Below the pieces are notes generated by a model. That model had not been told where the DNA came from, made no database searches, and was given only the letters and a program-made list of their open reading frames with translations. The position numbers and the translations under genes were made by a program. From contig NZ_CAHJXL010000002.1 in assembly GCF_903645315.1 (NCBI RefSeq), positions 434,001-498,000 of the forward strand: a stretch of DNA of 64,000 nt, read 5' to 3'. The DNA is from Victivallis sp. Marseille-Q1083. Its GTDB lineage: Bacteria; Verrucomicrobiota; Lentisphaeria; Victivallales; Victivallaceae. Every line of letters starts with the position of its first letter. Within the stretch, counting starts at the first letter, position 1. Shown here piece after piece: positions 34,251 through 42,799 of the stretch.

Positions 34251-36074
34251 TTAGACCAGATTGGCCATGATGTGATCCCGGCGTTCCGGCGTGTTGTTGC
34301 CCATGTAGAAATTCAGAATTTCCGGGACATTGCGCATATGGTCGACGGTGACGTTCAACAATTTGATGTTCTCGCCGATGAAGGGGCCGAACTCGTTCGG
34401 CGAAATTTCGCCCAGGCCTTTGAACCGGGTGATTTCCGGTTCTCCGGATTTCCGGCGCGCCGGCAGCAGCCTGGCGATTGCCTGGTCGCGTTCCAGGTTG
34501 TTGTAGCAATAGATCGTTTCCGCCCGGTTGCGCACCCGGAACAGCGGCGTCTCCAGAATGTACAGATGTCCGGAGAGCACGATCGGCTCGAAAAAATTCA
34601 GGAAAAAGGTGATCAGCAGATTGCGGATATGCAGGCCGTCGACATCGGCGTCGGTGGCGATGATCACTTTGTCGTAACGCAAATTTTCACAGTCGTCTTC
34701 GATGTTCAACGCCTGGGTGATGTAAAAGAGTTCTTCATTCTGGTAAACCCGGTCGATTTTCTCGTTCCAGCAGTTGAACGGTTTGCCCTTCAGCGCGAAA
34801 AGCGCCTGGGTGTAGACGTTGCGGCAACTGACCATCGAGGCGGCCGCCGAATCGCCTTCGGTCAGGAAAATCATCGTCGGCCGGCCGGCGGCGCCGCGGT
34901 CGCCGCGATGGTACTTGCAATCCTTGAGCTTCGGAATTTTCAGCGACATGCGCTTGGCTTTTTCCCTGGATTGCTTTTTGACCGACTGAATCTGCCGGCG
35001 CAACTGCTCATTGCGCGACACTTTGTCGAGCAGCACTTCGGCTTCTTCGAGATGGCGGTGCAGATAATCGACGATGGCGTCCTTGACCGCCGCGACGATC
35101 GGGCCGCGCACGTCGGTGTTGCCGAGTTTGTTTTTGGTCTGCGATTCGAAAATCGGATCTTTCAATTTGATGGCGATGGCGCCGACGATGCCGTCGCGGA
35201 CGTCGGCGGCCTGGTAGTTTTTGCCGGAGAATTCATTGACCGCCTTGAGCACCCCTTCGCGGAAAGCCGACAGGTGGGTGCCGCCGTCGTTGGTGAATTG
35301 GCCGTTGACGAATGAAAAATAGCTTTCGCCGTAATCGTCGTGGTGGGCGAGGGCGAATTCGATCGTCTTGCTTTTGAAGGCGATGATGTCGTAAAGGCCG
35401 TCTTCGCCGAGTTCGACTTCCAGCAGATCCTTCAAGCCGTTTTTGGAATAGTAGCGCTGATCGTTGAAATAGAGCGACAGGCCGCTGTTCAAATAGGCGT
35501 ACATCCACATCCGCTTCTCAATGTATTCCAGCTTGAAACTGTAGTCGGCGAACAATTGATGATCCGGTATGAAGGTGATCAGGGTGCCGTTTTTCTCGTC
35601 GGTTTTTCCTTCGCTTTCACTGACGAGCCGGCCGCATTCGAAGGTCGCCTCGGTATAATGTCCCTCCCGGATGGTCCGGGCGATGAACAGCTCCGACAGC
35701 GCGTTGACCGCTTTGGTGCCGACGCCATTGAGGCCGACTGAAAACTGGAATACGTCGTCGTTGTATTTGCCGCCGGTGTTCATCACCGAAACGCATTCGA
35801 CCAGTTTGCCCGGCGGAATGCCGCGTCCGTAGTCGCGGACGGTGACCCGTTCGCCGTCCAGCTTGACGTCGATGCGTTTGCCGCAGCCCATGATGAATTC
35901 GTCGATGCTGTTGTCGACGATTTCCTTGAGCAGAATATAGATTCCGTCGTCCGGATGCGAACCATCGCCCATCCGGCCGATATACATGCCGGGCCGCAGG
36001 CGGATGTGCTCCAGTGAACTCAGGGTTTTTATTTTGGATTCGTCATAGGCGACGACCGGAGGTTCCTGACTCAT
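34251..36074 (-). CDS. parE: DNA topoisomerase IV subunit B
   Basis: ATPase subunit of topoisomerase IV, 607 residues. The GHKL ATPase blocks are RPGMYIGRMGD, EIVDNSIDEFIMG, DYGRGIP and GLNGVGTKAVNALS. The Toprim blocks are LTEGDSAAASM and TDADVDGLHIRNLLITFF, where Leu replaces the usual Ser/Ala after DADVDG. RFKGLGEI lies near the C-terminus. The ATG at 36074 begins the conserved part; a longer in-frame reading to 36143 would start before the predicted transcription start. Confidence 0.92.
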   Translation of the reverse strand: MSQEPPVVAYDESKIKTLSSLEHIRLRPGMYIGRMGDGSHPDDGIYILLKEIVDNSIDEFIMGCGKRIDVKLDGERVTVRDYGRGIPPGKLVECVSVMNTGGKYNDDVFQFSVGLNGVGTKAVNALSELFIARTIREGHYTEATFECGRLVSESEGKTDEKNGTLITFIPDHQLFADYSFKLEYIEKRMWMYAYLNSGLSLYFNDQRYYSKNGLKDLLEVELGEDGLYDIIAFKSKTIEFALAHHDDYGESYFSFVNGQFTNDGGTHLSAFREGVLKAVNEFSGKNYQAADVRDGIVGAIAIKLKDPIFESQTKNKLGNTDVRGPIVAAVKDAIVDYLHRHLEEAEVLLDKVSRNEQLRRQIQSVKKQSREKAKRMSLKIPKLKDCKYHRGDRGAAGRPTMIFLTEGDSAAASMVSCRNVYTQALFALKGKPFNCWNEKIDRVYQNEELFYITQALNIEDDCENLRYDKVIIATDADVDGLHIRNLLITFFLNFFEPIVLSGHLYILETPLFRVRNRAETIYCYNNLERDQAIARLLPARRKSGEPEITRFKGLGEISPNEFGPFIGENIKLLNVTVDHMRNVPEILNFYMGNNTPERRDHIMANLV

Positions 36075-36121
36075 AAAACTTACGCGTACAATCTCTTTGG
36101 AGTTTCTGTTACCATGAAAAG

Positions 36122-36150
36122 AATGTACTGCCGATTCGGCCAAAATTCAA
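36122..36150 (-). promoter_or_regulatory. Promoter of parE-parC
   Basis: Minus-strand TTGAAT, 17 bases, TACATT, about 50 bp before the parE start. Confidence 0.5.
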
Positions 36151-36340
36151 GTCTCCGCAGGTAAAAAAAGGGCTTCTTCCCGCTGGATTTCTGACGGAAA
36201 TGCCGCCGGTTTCCGGTGGATTGCCGAAAAAGCGCCGGCTCGAAATATCCTGATTCCGGCCTGAAAAAACATCCGGGAAGATTGCCGGGCGGAGCCGGAG
36301 AGCGGGAAGGCGTTCCGGCGAAGATTACTTGCAGAGGGTT

Positions 36341-36370
36341 TCCCGGAGCGGGCCGGGATTGTTTTTTTTT
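36341..36370 (+). terminator. Orphan plus-strand rho-independent terminator
   Basis: TCCCGG (36341-36346) pairs with CCGGGA (36353-36358), followed by TTG and nine Ts. No plus-strand gene was identified upstream of it. Confidence 0.55.
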
Positions 36371-36392
36371 CAGTTGCGCGGCAGGCCGCGGA

Positions 36393-37643
36393 TCATGCTT
36401 CCAGCTTTCTGCGATTGGGAAAGACCCAGCCTTCCAGCAGGATGACCAGGCTGAACAGCAGCAGCGAGCCCGGGATCAGGAAAAAGGCTTCCCGCAGGCC
36501 GCAGCAGTCGCCCAGCAATCCCATCAGCCAGGTGAAAAAGCCGCAGCCGGGAATGCCGACCGATGAAAAATAGATGTACAGCATCGTCGAATCCAGCTCC
36601 GGGAGGTTGTTGACGCCGTAAACCTGCAGCGTCGGCCAGTAAGGCGCGATGCCGATGCCGGCCAGAAAGAGCAGGCCGAACAGTACGGCAAAAGTCAGCA
36701 CCGACGATTGAAAGGTGTCCGGCTGCAGGAGCGTCAGCAGCAGCGTGACCGGGATGGTCCCGAGGCCGGTACACAGCAGCAGGTGCTTCAGGTACTGTTT
36801 GCGGGCAAAATAGCCGAATCCGGTGCGGCCGAGGAACATGCCGAGCGCAATCGCTGCCGTGCCGAGACCGGCGAACCAGGCGCTGGCGTTGAAATTCAAT
36901 TGGATGTAGGTCGCCGCCCAGAAAGTCAGGCAGAATTCGGCGCCGGCGCCCATGAACATGCCGAGGCAATAGACCCAGAAGCGCGGGGTCCGGACGATGG
37001 CGGTGGTGTAGCGCCAGACATCCTTGGTACGGATTTTTTCCGGCGCTTCCGGATATTTATGGCGCGGACTCTCCTTCCACAGGAAGGTGAGCGAAACCAG
37101 CAGTCCCAGGAGGCCGGCGCCGGCCAGGATCGGCCGCCAGCCGATCCCCATGCTCAAAAGTCCGCCGGCCAGCAGCACGCAGGTGCCGACGCCGACCGAC
37201 CAGAAGGCATGGGAAATGTTGACGTAGCGTTCCGGCGCGTCGGCGTGCAAATCCTGGACGAACGGCGTGGCGAGTCCCTCGCAAATGCCTTCGCCGAAGC
37301 CGGCCAGCAGCAGGCAGGGGATCAATAGCCAGTAGACTGGAGAAAACGCGCAGAGCAGAATGCCGCTGCCCATGAAAAGCATGCAGTAACCCATCGAAAG
37401 CCGTTTGCCGAGATGTCCGGCGATACTGCCGCACAGCAGCAGCGCCACCACCATCGACACGCTCCGCACCAGGTGCAGCACTCCGCCGGCGGCCATGCCG
37501 CCCTGATCCAGCGGGAAATTCAAATCGCGTCCCATCGCAACCAGCACGATCGGAATCGACAGCGAACAGAGCGCATAGACGGAAAACGCCGAATAACTGG
37601 CATAATCGTAGCGGCCCAACTGCAACTTCTTCGATGACTTCAT
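36393..37643 (-). CDS. Major facilitator superfamily transporter
   Basis: A 416-residue MFS permease with about twelve membrane segments. Features include the first-half loop GHLGKRLSMGYCMLFMGSGIL, the GFGEGICEGLATPF block in helix 5 and the second-half GMFLGRTGFGYFARK loop. It resembles sugar or organic-acid MFS members but the substrate is not evident. The ATG at 37643 has GGGGA six or so bases upstream; in-frame ATGs further upstream (37649, 37658) lack this. The gene has its own promoter. Confidence 0.88.
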   Translation of the reverse strand: MKSSKKLQLGRYDYASYSAFSVYALCSLSIPIVLVAMGRDLNFPLDQGGMAAGGVLHLVRSVSMVVALLLCGSIAGHLGKRLSMGYCMLFMGSGILLCAFSPVYWLLIPCLLLAGFGEGICEGLATPFVQDLHADAPERYVNISHAFWSVGVGTCVLLAGGLLSMGIGWRPILAGAGLLGLLVSLTFLWKESPRHKYPEAPEKIRTKDVWRYTTAIVRTPRFWVYCLGMFMGAGAEFCLTFWAATYIQLNFNASAWFAGLGTAAIALGMFLGRTGFGYFARKQYLKHLLLCTGLGTIPVTLLLTLLQPDTFQSSVLTFAVLFGLLFLAGIGIAPYWPTLQVYGVNNLPELDSTMLYIYFSSVGIPGCGFFTWLMGLLGDCCGLREAFFLIPGSLLLFSLVILLEGWVFPNRRKLEA

Positions 37644-38053
37644 CAACATCCCCGGCATGAAAAGATTAAGGCTTCGTTTAAGTATTAAGGGAAATGAATA
37701 TAAACATCTTTCGCTAAAAAGCAAATCGGAATTTTCGAAGAGTGGGATGATTTTCGGTTCTATTCCATGAATCAATAATTTGCGTCTGCCCGGACGCGGC
37801 CCGGCGGGCGGACTCCGCTAGCTGCCGGCTCCGACGGGCCGGAATCGCGAAGCTGCCTGTCGTGGTGAAGATCGTTGTCTTTCCGGCGTCCGTTCCGGAT
37901 TGTGCTCTGGACCGGTCGGCGGCGGCCGCTGGCGGGCCCAGAAACTGCACCTGGCGTTATTTGCTTGCCGCGGCTGGCATTTTCACCGATTCGGGCTATA
38001 CTTGATCCGGTCGAAGTGAAATGTTGCCGCCATTGTGAAAAGAGATGTGAATT
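37644..38053. other. Intergenic region between the MFS gene and mutY
   Basis: No gene supported. The left part is AT-rich with the MFS promoter (37697-37724) and repeated TTAAG elements. The middle (37780-37960) is GC-rich with short inverted repeats and no clear signal. A TATACT box at 37997-38002 is a possible mutY -10 element with a poor -35. Confidence 0.4.
37697..37724 (-). promoter_or_regulatory. Promoter of the MFS gene
   Basis: Minus-strand TTGCTT, 16 bases, TATATT, about 55 bp before the start codon. Confidence 0.55.
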
Positions 38054-39157
38054 GTGAATATGAAACAATCGAAAACGGAAAAAAATGATGGAATGGAACT
38101 GCCGGAAGAATTGAAGGACCGGCAATTGTCGGAAATAGTCGAACCGCTGTTGCAATGGTATGACCTTCACGCCCGGGTGCTGCCGTGGCGGGAAGAGCCG
38201 ACGCCGTACCGGGGCTGGGTTTCCGAGATCATGCTGCAGCAGACGCGGGTGGAGGCGGGCAAGCCCTATTTCGAGCGGGTCCTGGCTGCGTTGCCGGATG
38301 TAACCGCATTGGCGGAAGCGCCGGAAACGCGGCTGTTGAAACTGTGGGAAGGACTGGGCTATTACAACCGGGTCCGGAATCTGCAGAAGGCCGCCCGCCG
38401 CATCGTCGGGGAATTCGGCGGCCGTTTTCCAGCCGATTTCGAACAATTGCTGTCGCTGCCGGGCATCGGCGAATACACTGCCGGAGCGATCGCTTCGATT
38501 TCATTCGGCCAACCGGTGCCGGCGGTCGACGGCAATGTGCTGCGGGTCGTCGCCCGGCTTTCCGGCAGCCGGGCGGATGTCGCCGATCCGGCGGTGCGGC
38601 GGGCTTTCGGCCGGGCGCTGCAGGCGGTCTATCCGGCCGGCCGCTGCGGCGATTTTACCCAGAGCTTGATGGAACTGGGGGCGATCGTCTGTCTGCCGAA
38701 CGGCATGCCGAAGTGCGAATCGTGTCCGTTGAGCTCCTGCTGTACGGCCCGGCGCGACGGCAGCTTTGCCGAATTGCCGGTCAAACCGGCGAAAAAAGCG
38801 CGGAAAATCGAAGCCAGAACCGTTTTTATTCTGCGCTGCGGCGACCGGATTGCATTGCGTCGCCGGCCGAAAACCGGGTTGTTGGCCGGCTTGTGGGAAC
38901 TGCCGAGTGCGGCCGGTACTTTGACGCCGGAAGCGGCGGCGGCGCAGTTGCGGAAGTGGCGGCTCGCGGCCGGACCGCTTCGGCCGGCGGCCGGGGGGAA
39001 ACATATTTTCACCCACCTGGAGTGGCATATGACCGGTTATATCGCAGAATGCCGGTCGCCGTCGGCGGGTTTCGAATGGACCGACCGGCGGCGGTTGACC
39101 GAGGAGATCTCGCTGCCGTCGGCCTTCAAAGCGTTTGCCGACAGTTTATTCGGCTGA
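38054..39157 (+). CDS. mutY: A/G-specific adenine DNA glycosylase
   Basis: Removes adenine mispaired with 8-oxoguanine. The protein has about 367 residues. The helix-hairpin-helix and catalytic Asp lie in LPGIGEYTAGAIASISFGQ and PAVDGNV near residues 137-160. The 4Fe-4S cysteines are in the CLPNGMPKCESCPLSSCC block near 217, a spacing also known from clostridial enzymes. The C-terminal MutT-like domain recognises 8-oxoG. GTG at 38054 or ATG at 38060 may be the start, behind AGAGATG. Confidence 0.94.
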   Translation: MNMKQSKTEKNDGMELPEELKDRQLSEIVEPLLQWYDLHARVLPWREEPTPYRGWVSEIMLQQTRVEAGKPYFERVLAALPDVTALAEAPETRLLKLWEGLGYYNRVRNLQKAARRIVGEFGGRFPADFEQLLSLPGIGEYTAGAIASISFGQPVPAVDGNVLRVVARLSGSRADVADPAVRRAFGRALQAVYPAGRCGDFTQSLMELGAIVCLPNGMPKCESCPLSSCCTARRDGSFAELPVKPAKKARKIEARTVFILRCGDRIALRRRPKTGLLAGLWELPSAAGTLTPEAAAAQLRKWRLAAGPLRPAAGGKHIFTHLEWHMTGYIAECRSPSAGFEWTDRRRLTEEISLPSAFKAFADSLFG

Positions 39158-39925
39158 AGTTTCCGCCGGCGGTGGGACTTCCGGCAGCTCCGACAGTTGG
39201 AACGGCGTCAGTTTGGCCCGGTACTGTTTTCCTTTGATCTCATCGAAGAGGCGGGCCGCCATGATGGTGCCGTCGTCCTCGGTCAGAAAACCGCAGCCGG
39301 CGTCGAAGTCGTACAATTTCAACAGCTTGAACTGTTTGTCCACCAGGGCGAAGCGGGAACCGTAGCAGCCGAGCAGGTAGCCGTCCCTGGTGGCCTTGAG
39401 CGATTGCACGCCGGCGTAAGTCTGTCCGACCGGTACGGCGTGTTTGGCGATCAGTTGAAAATCGGGCGTGTATTCATAAACCCATTTGAGTGGGGAGGGA
39501 TCGTTGAGCAGTTCGAAAGGCGCGACGGCGAACCCGTCCGGCGTCGCCTCAATGCCGTCGATGCCGGTGGCGTCCGGGAAAGGGATTTTTTTGACGAACG
39601 AAAGGTCTTCCGGGTTGTAGACGAAAATTTCCGAATAATCCGCTCCCCGCGACCAGTCGTTGATATAGCAGGTCGAGACATAGAGCAGGCCGTCCCGGAC
39701 CGTCAGGCCGCCGTGGTGGCCGTCGACGGCGATGCCGCGCAGAAAATTACCCTGGGCATCGGTTTTGATCAGCCGGTTGGTGAAACACCAGTACAGCGAA
39801 CCGTCCTCGCCGCGGCAGAGGTCCTGGAGATGCTGCGGATAGATTCCCTCGCAGATGATTTCCGGTTGTCCGAACAGCATGAGCGGCAACAACAGCGCAC
39901 CCAGCAGAATGGCGAATTTTTTCAT
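39146..39925 (-). CDS. Secreted beta-propeller-like protein of unknown function
   Basis: A 259-residue exported protein. The signal peptide is MKKFAILLGALLLPLMLFG. The mature part has repeated short strands such as LCRGEDGSLYWCFTNRLIKT, GLTVRDGLLYVSTC, EIFVYNPEDLSFVKKI and GVQSLKATRDGYLLGC, the pattern of NHL/YncE-like propellers. It has an even number of cysteines that may form disulfides. AAGGA lies eight bases before the ATG. Its 3' end overlaps mutY (convergent) by 12 bp. Confidence 0.75.
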   Translation of the reverse strand: MKKFAILLGALLLPLMLFGQPEIICEGIYPQHLQDLCRGEDGSLYWCFTNRLIKTDAQGNFLRGIAVDGHHGGLTVRDGLLYVSTCYINDWSRGADYSEIFVYNPEDLSFVKKIPFPDATGIDGIEATPDGFAVAPFELLNDPSPLKWVYEYTPDFQLIAKHAVPVGQTYAGVQSLKATRDGYLLGCYGSRFALVDKQFKLLKLYDFDAGCGFLTEDDGTIMAARLFDEIKGKQYRAKLTPFQLSELPEVPPPAETSAE

Positions 39926-40065
39926 GATGGTTTTCCTTTTGGGTTGGTATCGATCAAATTGGTATTTATTATATCCGGAAGGAGGCCGCGTGTCAAATCC
40001 GGGATGAGATAAAACGTTTTTTCTTTCAATAAGACGATATTGGGAAAAATGAAAATGGAATTCAT

Positions 40066-40094
40066 TTGACAAGTCGGGGATCATTTGATATAGT
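40066..40094 (+). promoter_or_regulatory. Promoter of the small CxxC protein and pseudopilin unit
   Basis: TTGACA, 17 bases, TATAGT, about 48 bp before the ATG at 40142. Confidence 0.7.
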
Positions 40095-40141
40095 AGAAAT
40101 GTCTATCTGCAACAGAACTGTTGTATTCAATTGAGGGTAAG

Positions 40142-40537
40142 ATGTATTTGAACCATTGGCGAAGCACGGAGAAGAGCCGCAGTTCCCTGTTGCTGCTGGC
40201 GGCGATGCTGTTGTTTTCCTTCAATGCGCTGCTGCATCCGTTGTTCCATTGCCATCGGCCGTCTTCCGAGCCGGAGCTGTTGGCCGGGGTGGCGGAGAAG
40301 TCGCCGGAGTGGACCGCCGGCGCCGGCGCCGGACAGTTCAGATTTACCGCCGGAGACGATCTTTGTCCGATCTGCGCCGGTTTGTTTCAGGCGGCGGATT
40401 GCGCCGCCGTCGCGCTGTCGCTGCCGGAACCGGCGTCCTGGAATGCCGCCGGCCGGCTGTTGCCGTCCATTCCGGCGGAACTGGACAAAAACACCTGCGC
40501 CAGAGCGCCGCCGCCTCTACCTGCCTCCTGTCTTTGA
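40142..40537 (+). CDS. Small membrane-anchored protein with HxxxHCH and CPIC motifs
   Basis: A 131-residue protein of unknown function. Residues 10-32 form one hydrophobic segment (LLLLAAMLLFSFNALL), followed directly by HPLFHCH, a probable metal-binding cluster, and later DDLCPICAGLFQAADC. This layout resembles DUF2946-like metal-related proteins, but the match is only by pattern. GAGGG lies before the ATG; a TTG at 40121 is unlikely. The pseudopilin gene follows after 187 bp without a terminator, so the two may share a transcript. Confidence 0.65.
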   Translation: MYLNHWRSTEKSRSSLLLLAAMLLFSFNALLHPLFHCHRPSSEPELLAGVAEKSPEWTAGAGAGQFRFTAGDDLCPICAGLFQAADCAAVALSLPEPASWNAAGRLLPSIPAELDKNTCARAPPPLPASCL

Positions 40538-40724
40538 ATCGACCTTTTTTCTCTTTTGGGCATTCGTCTGATTTGCCGACGGTCTCTTTGGAGCCGGTCG
40601 GCGACGGGAATCGCGGCCGGGCTCGGTATGGTCCGCCGGGTCGATTCGAACAATTCCAACACAATGTTTTCCGTCTGATTTTTTCACCGGCAGTCGGTGA
40701 CTGCCAAACCGTGGATGTCACATT

Positions 40725-41393
40725 ATGAATAAAACATTTCATTTTACTTTGATTGAACTCTTGGTTGTGATCGCGATCATCGCCATTCTGGCCAGCATGT
40801 TGCTGCCGGCCCTGGGCAGGGCGAAAGGCAAAGCGCAGGCGATTTTCTGTCTCAACAATTTGAAACAAAGCTACCTGGCGATGTCGCTCTATGCGGATGA
40901 TTACAATGGCAGCTTTCCGGTGGTACACCTCGGCGATTTCGCCCATCCGGAGGAGATCGAGCCGGAAGTGGAGTGGTTCGAGCCGCTGGAGGACTATGGC
41001 TACAAGACCGATTATCTGCACTGCCCGACCGACGGCGGGTTCGATGGCGACAACGGCGTCCAGAGCTATGTCATCAATGCGATGCTGACCTTCGGCCGCA
41101 ACCGTGACACCGTCAACCGGCCGAGTTATTATGTGATGCTGGCTGAACGGGGCGGCGATACGGTGGGCGATGCGGTTCATCACCAGTGCTATCATGCGAT
41201 GGCGCCGGTGGACGCCTGGCGCCCGACGATTGCGGAGAAACGCCACGGCAACGGTTCGAATTATCTCTTCCTCGACGGTCACGCCGCGCTGCACCGGTTC
41301 ATAGAAACGGTCGGCGACGGCAGCATTGTCGAAAACCGACACTTCATCAGCGAATGGGGCGGCAGTTCCTACTTTGAAGAACACCATCATTGA
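40725..41393 (+). CDS. Pseudopilin-like protein with H-x9-DG signature (prepilin N-terminal methylation type)
   Basis: A 222-residue protein with a type IV prepilin-like leader: the MNKTFH leader, then [20 protein letters not shown], with Glu at mature position 5 as in N-methylated pilins. The middle has SYVINAM and a short Cys pair; the C-terminal [14 protein letters not shown] gives the H-x9-DG signature seen in large families in Lentisphaerota and Planctomycetes. The tail ends in EEHHH. Such proteins may be secreted by a type II-like system. A strong terminator follows. Confidence 0.9.
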   Translation: MNKTFHFTLIELLVVIAIIAILASMLLPALGRAKGKAQAIFCLNNLKQSYLAMSLYADDYNGSFPVVHLGDFAHPEEIEPEVEWFEPLEDYGYKTDYLHCPTDGGFDGDNGVQSYVINAMLTFGRNRDTVNRPSYYVMLAERGGDTVGDAVHHQCYHAMAPVDAWRPTIAEKRHGNGSNYLFLDGHAALHRFIETVGDGSIVENRHFISEWGGSSYFEEHHH

Positions 41394-41403
41394 GGAAACG
41401 GTT

Positions 41404-41468
41404 CCGAATCTCCGGGCTCTGTTGTCGGAGCCCGGAGATTCGGGAGCTGCCGCTCGGGAATTTTTTTT
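41404..41468 (+). terminator. Terminator after the pseudopilin gene
   Basis: A perfect 16-bp stem: 41404-41419 pairs with 41428-41443 (CCGAATCTCCGGGCTC arm), loop of eight bases. A run of eight Ts starts 18 bases after the stem, so the uridine tract is displaced. Confidence 0.6.
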
Positions 41469-41605
41469 GGTAAAAAGTGCCATTTGATATTACAAAAAAT
41501 CGTCTTACTTCCGTCCTATCTAACGAGAGAGGAGTTTTGAGGGAAAAATGGTAATGGGTTTCGCCGCTATGAACGGCGGCGCCCGGACGGACGGGAGACG
41601 GGACA

Positions 41606-42385
41606 GTGAGAATTTCGAGTATTTTTGCCGAGTTTTTTGCGAAAATTTTGAAGCCGGTTCCAATGTTTCTGACGATTGCCGCCTTTGTCCTGCTGGTCGG
41701 CGGCATCTATTGCTATAACAGTTCCGAAATTTGCATGGATTTCGCCTATTGGCAGATTATCGAACGCGCCGACGCGGACCGAACGCCGCGGGACCGTTAC
41801 GAAGCGCTGCCATTTTTCGTGCAGCAGCGCATCATCGACAGCACCATCGATACTTTGAAGAGTTCCGATTTGCGTTCCCGGGCGCGCGGAGTTCATTTTG
41901 TCGCCGATTTGTGCAGGGAGATTCCTTCCTGGCGGGGCTTGATGGCGGAAGGCGGCGTCGAAGAGGATGATATCGATTTGTTGAACAAGCGCTGCATCTA
42001 TCTGGTGTTCGGGGCGGACAAACGGTTGATCCCGTACCGCAACGCGTTGGATGCGGCCGATTTTTTCAAGGCGAGCTTGCGCAAGGGACTGGCCGGCGAA
42101 CACGTGGCGATTTACGTGGCGGCGACGCTGGGATTGATTTCGGCCGGCCGTTATGACGAAAGTTTCATCCGGCAGGAGATTTTGCCGGTGGTCGACCACG
42201 GCAGCGAGGAGTTGAGAAGGGAATTTTACACGCACATGTGGGTTTGCAAAGTGAAGAATTGGCCGAAAATTTTTGCCTCGCGTTTGCCCGTCGAATCGGA
42301 TGCGAAAGTCAAGGCGTTGTTGTGCAAGCTGCTGGAGCGCGGCAATACGTCCGATTCGGCTTATGTCGAGGAAGATGAGTGGTGA
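41606..42385 (+). CDS. Membrane-anchored protein of unknown function
   Basis: A 259-residue protein with one N-terminal membrane helix (about 17-38, PVPMFLTIAAFVLLVGGIYC) and a helical remainder with repeat-like blocks (RARGVHFVADLCREIPSW, ASLRKGLAGEHVAIYVAATLG, LRREFYTHMWVC) that suggest HEAT-like helical pairs. The GTG start has GGGAG upstream. No family was recognised. The same reading frame continues after the stop into the odd segment at 42386-42704. Confidence 0.65.
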   Translation: MRISSIFAEFFAKILKPVPMFLTIAAFVLLVGGIYCYNSSEICMDFAYWQIIERADADRTPRDRYEALPFFVQQRIIDSTIDTLKSSDLRSRARGVHFVADLCREIPSWRGLMAEGGVEEDDIDLLNKRCIYLVFGADKRLIPYRNALDAADFFKASLRKGLAGEHVAIYVAATLGLISAGRYDESFIRQEILPVVDHGSEELRREFYTHMWVCKVKNWPKIFASRLPVESDAKVKALLCKLLERGNTSDSAYVEEDEW

Positions 42386-42704
42386 CGCAATCGGCTTTCG
42401 CTGAGTTTCCGGTTGCGCTTTTCCTTGCTGATGCTGGCGATGATTGCCGGCGGTCTGTTGGTTTCCGGTCTGAAGGCGGCGGTGGCCGCCGCACCTTCCT
42501 CGCCGGTTGACGTGGCGCTGGACAGCCTGGACCGGTCCGGTCCGTCACGAACATGACTCGAACCGCGCCTTGTTGAAAAATGGCGGCTGTGACGGCGGTT
42601 CGTGGTTGGAGACCGGTCGGAGTCAGCGGCGCAAGCTGCGTCTGTTACCGCTCGATTTCTGTCTGCTTTCCGAGCCGGAAAGCGGCACTTCCTTGAGTGC
42701 ATAA
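42386..42704 (+). pseudogene. Possible frameshifted small secreted protein
   Basis: Directly after the stop at 42385, the same frame encodes a signal-peptide-like stretch (MLAMIAGGLLVSGLKAAVAA from the ATG at 42429 or so) and stops at about 42556. A second frame (+1) that overlaps it continues as RHEHDSNRALLKNGG... to the stop at 42704. Joined, they would make a protein of about 90 residues with a signal peptide. No homologue was recognised, so this may be a broken gene or chance. Confidence 0.3.
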
Positions 42705-42717
42705 TCCCGCCGGCAGG

Positions 42718-42745
42718 ACCGCGCCCGGGTCGTCCCGGGTGCGGT
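42718..42745. repeat. GC-rich hairpin downstream of the DUF6067-like gene
   Basis: A 12-bp stem with one G-T pair (arms ACCGCGCCCGGG and CCCGGGTGCGGT) around a TCGT tetraloop. No T-run follows in either direction. A similar GC hairpin lies at 56694-56719 after another minus-strand gene. Confidence 0.5.
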
Positions 42746-42799
42746 GCGGGCCATTGACGTGGAATGACTTGTTTGCATTTGAAAATGGAAAAAGATTGG

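Larger units (their letters stand above)
36075..36392 (+). other. Intergenic region with parE promoter and orphan plus-strand terminator
   Basis: No supported gene. It contains the parE promoter near 36122-36150 and a plus-strand terminator at 36341-36370, although both neighbours are on the minus strand. A small plus-strand RNA is possible. Confidence 0.4.

Noticed and set aside
36216-36566. A 116-codon plus-strand open frame that spans the orphan terminator
   Set aside because: It runs into the MFS gene in antisense, has an unlikely composition and no ribosome site, and contains the terminator in its middle.
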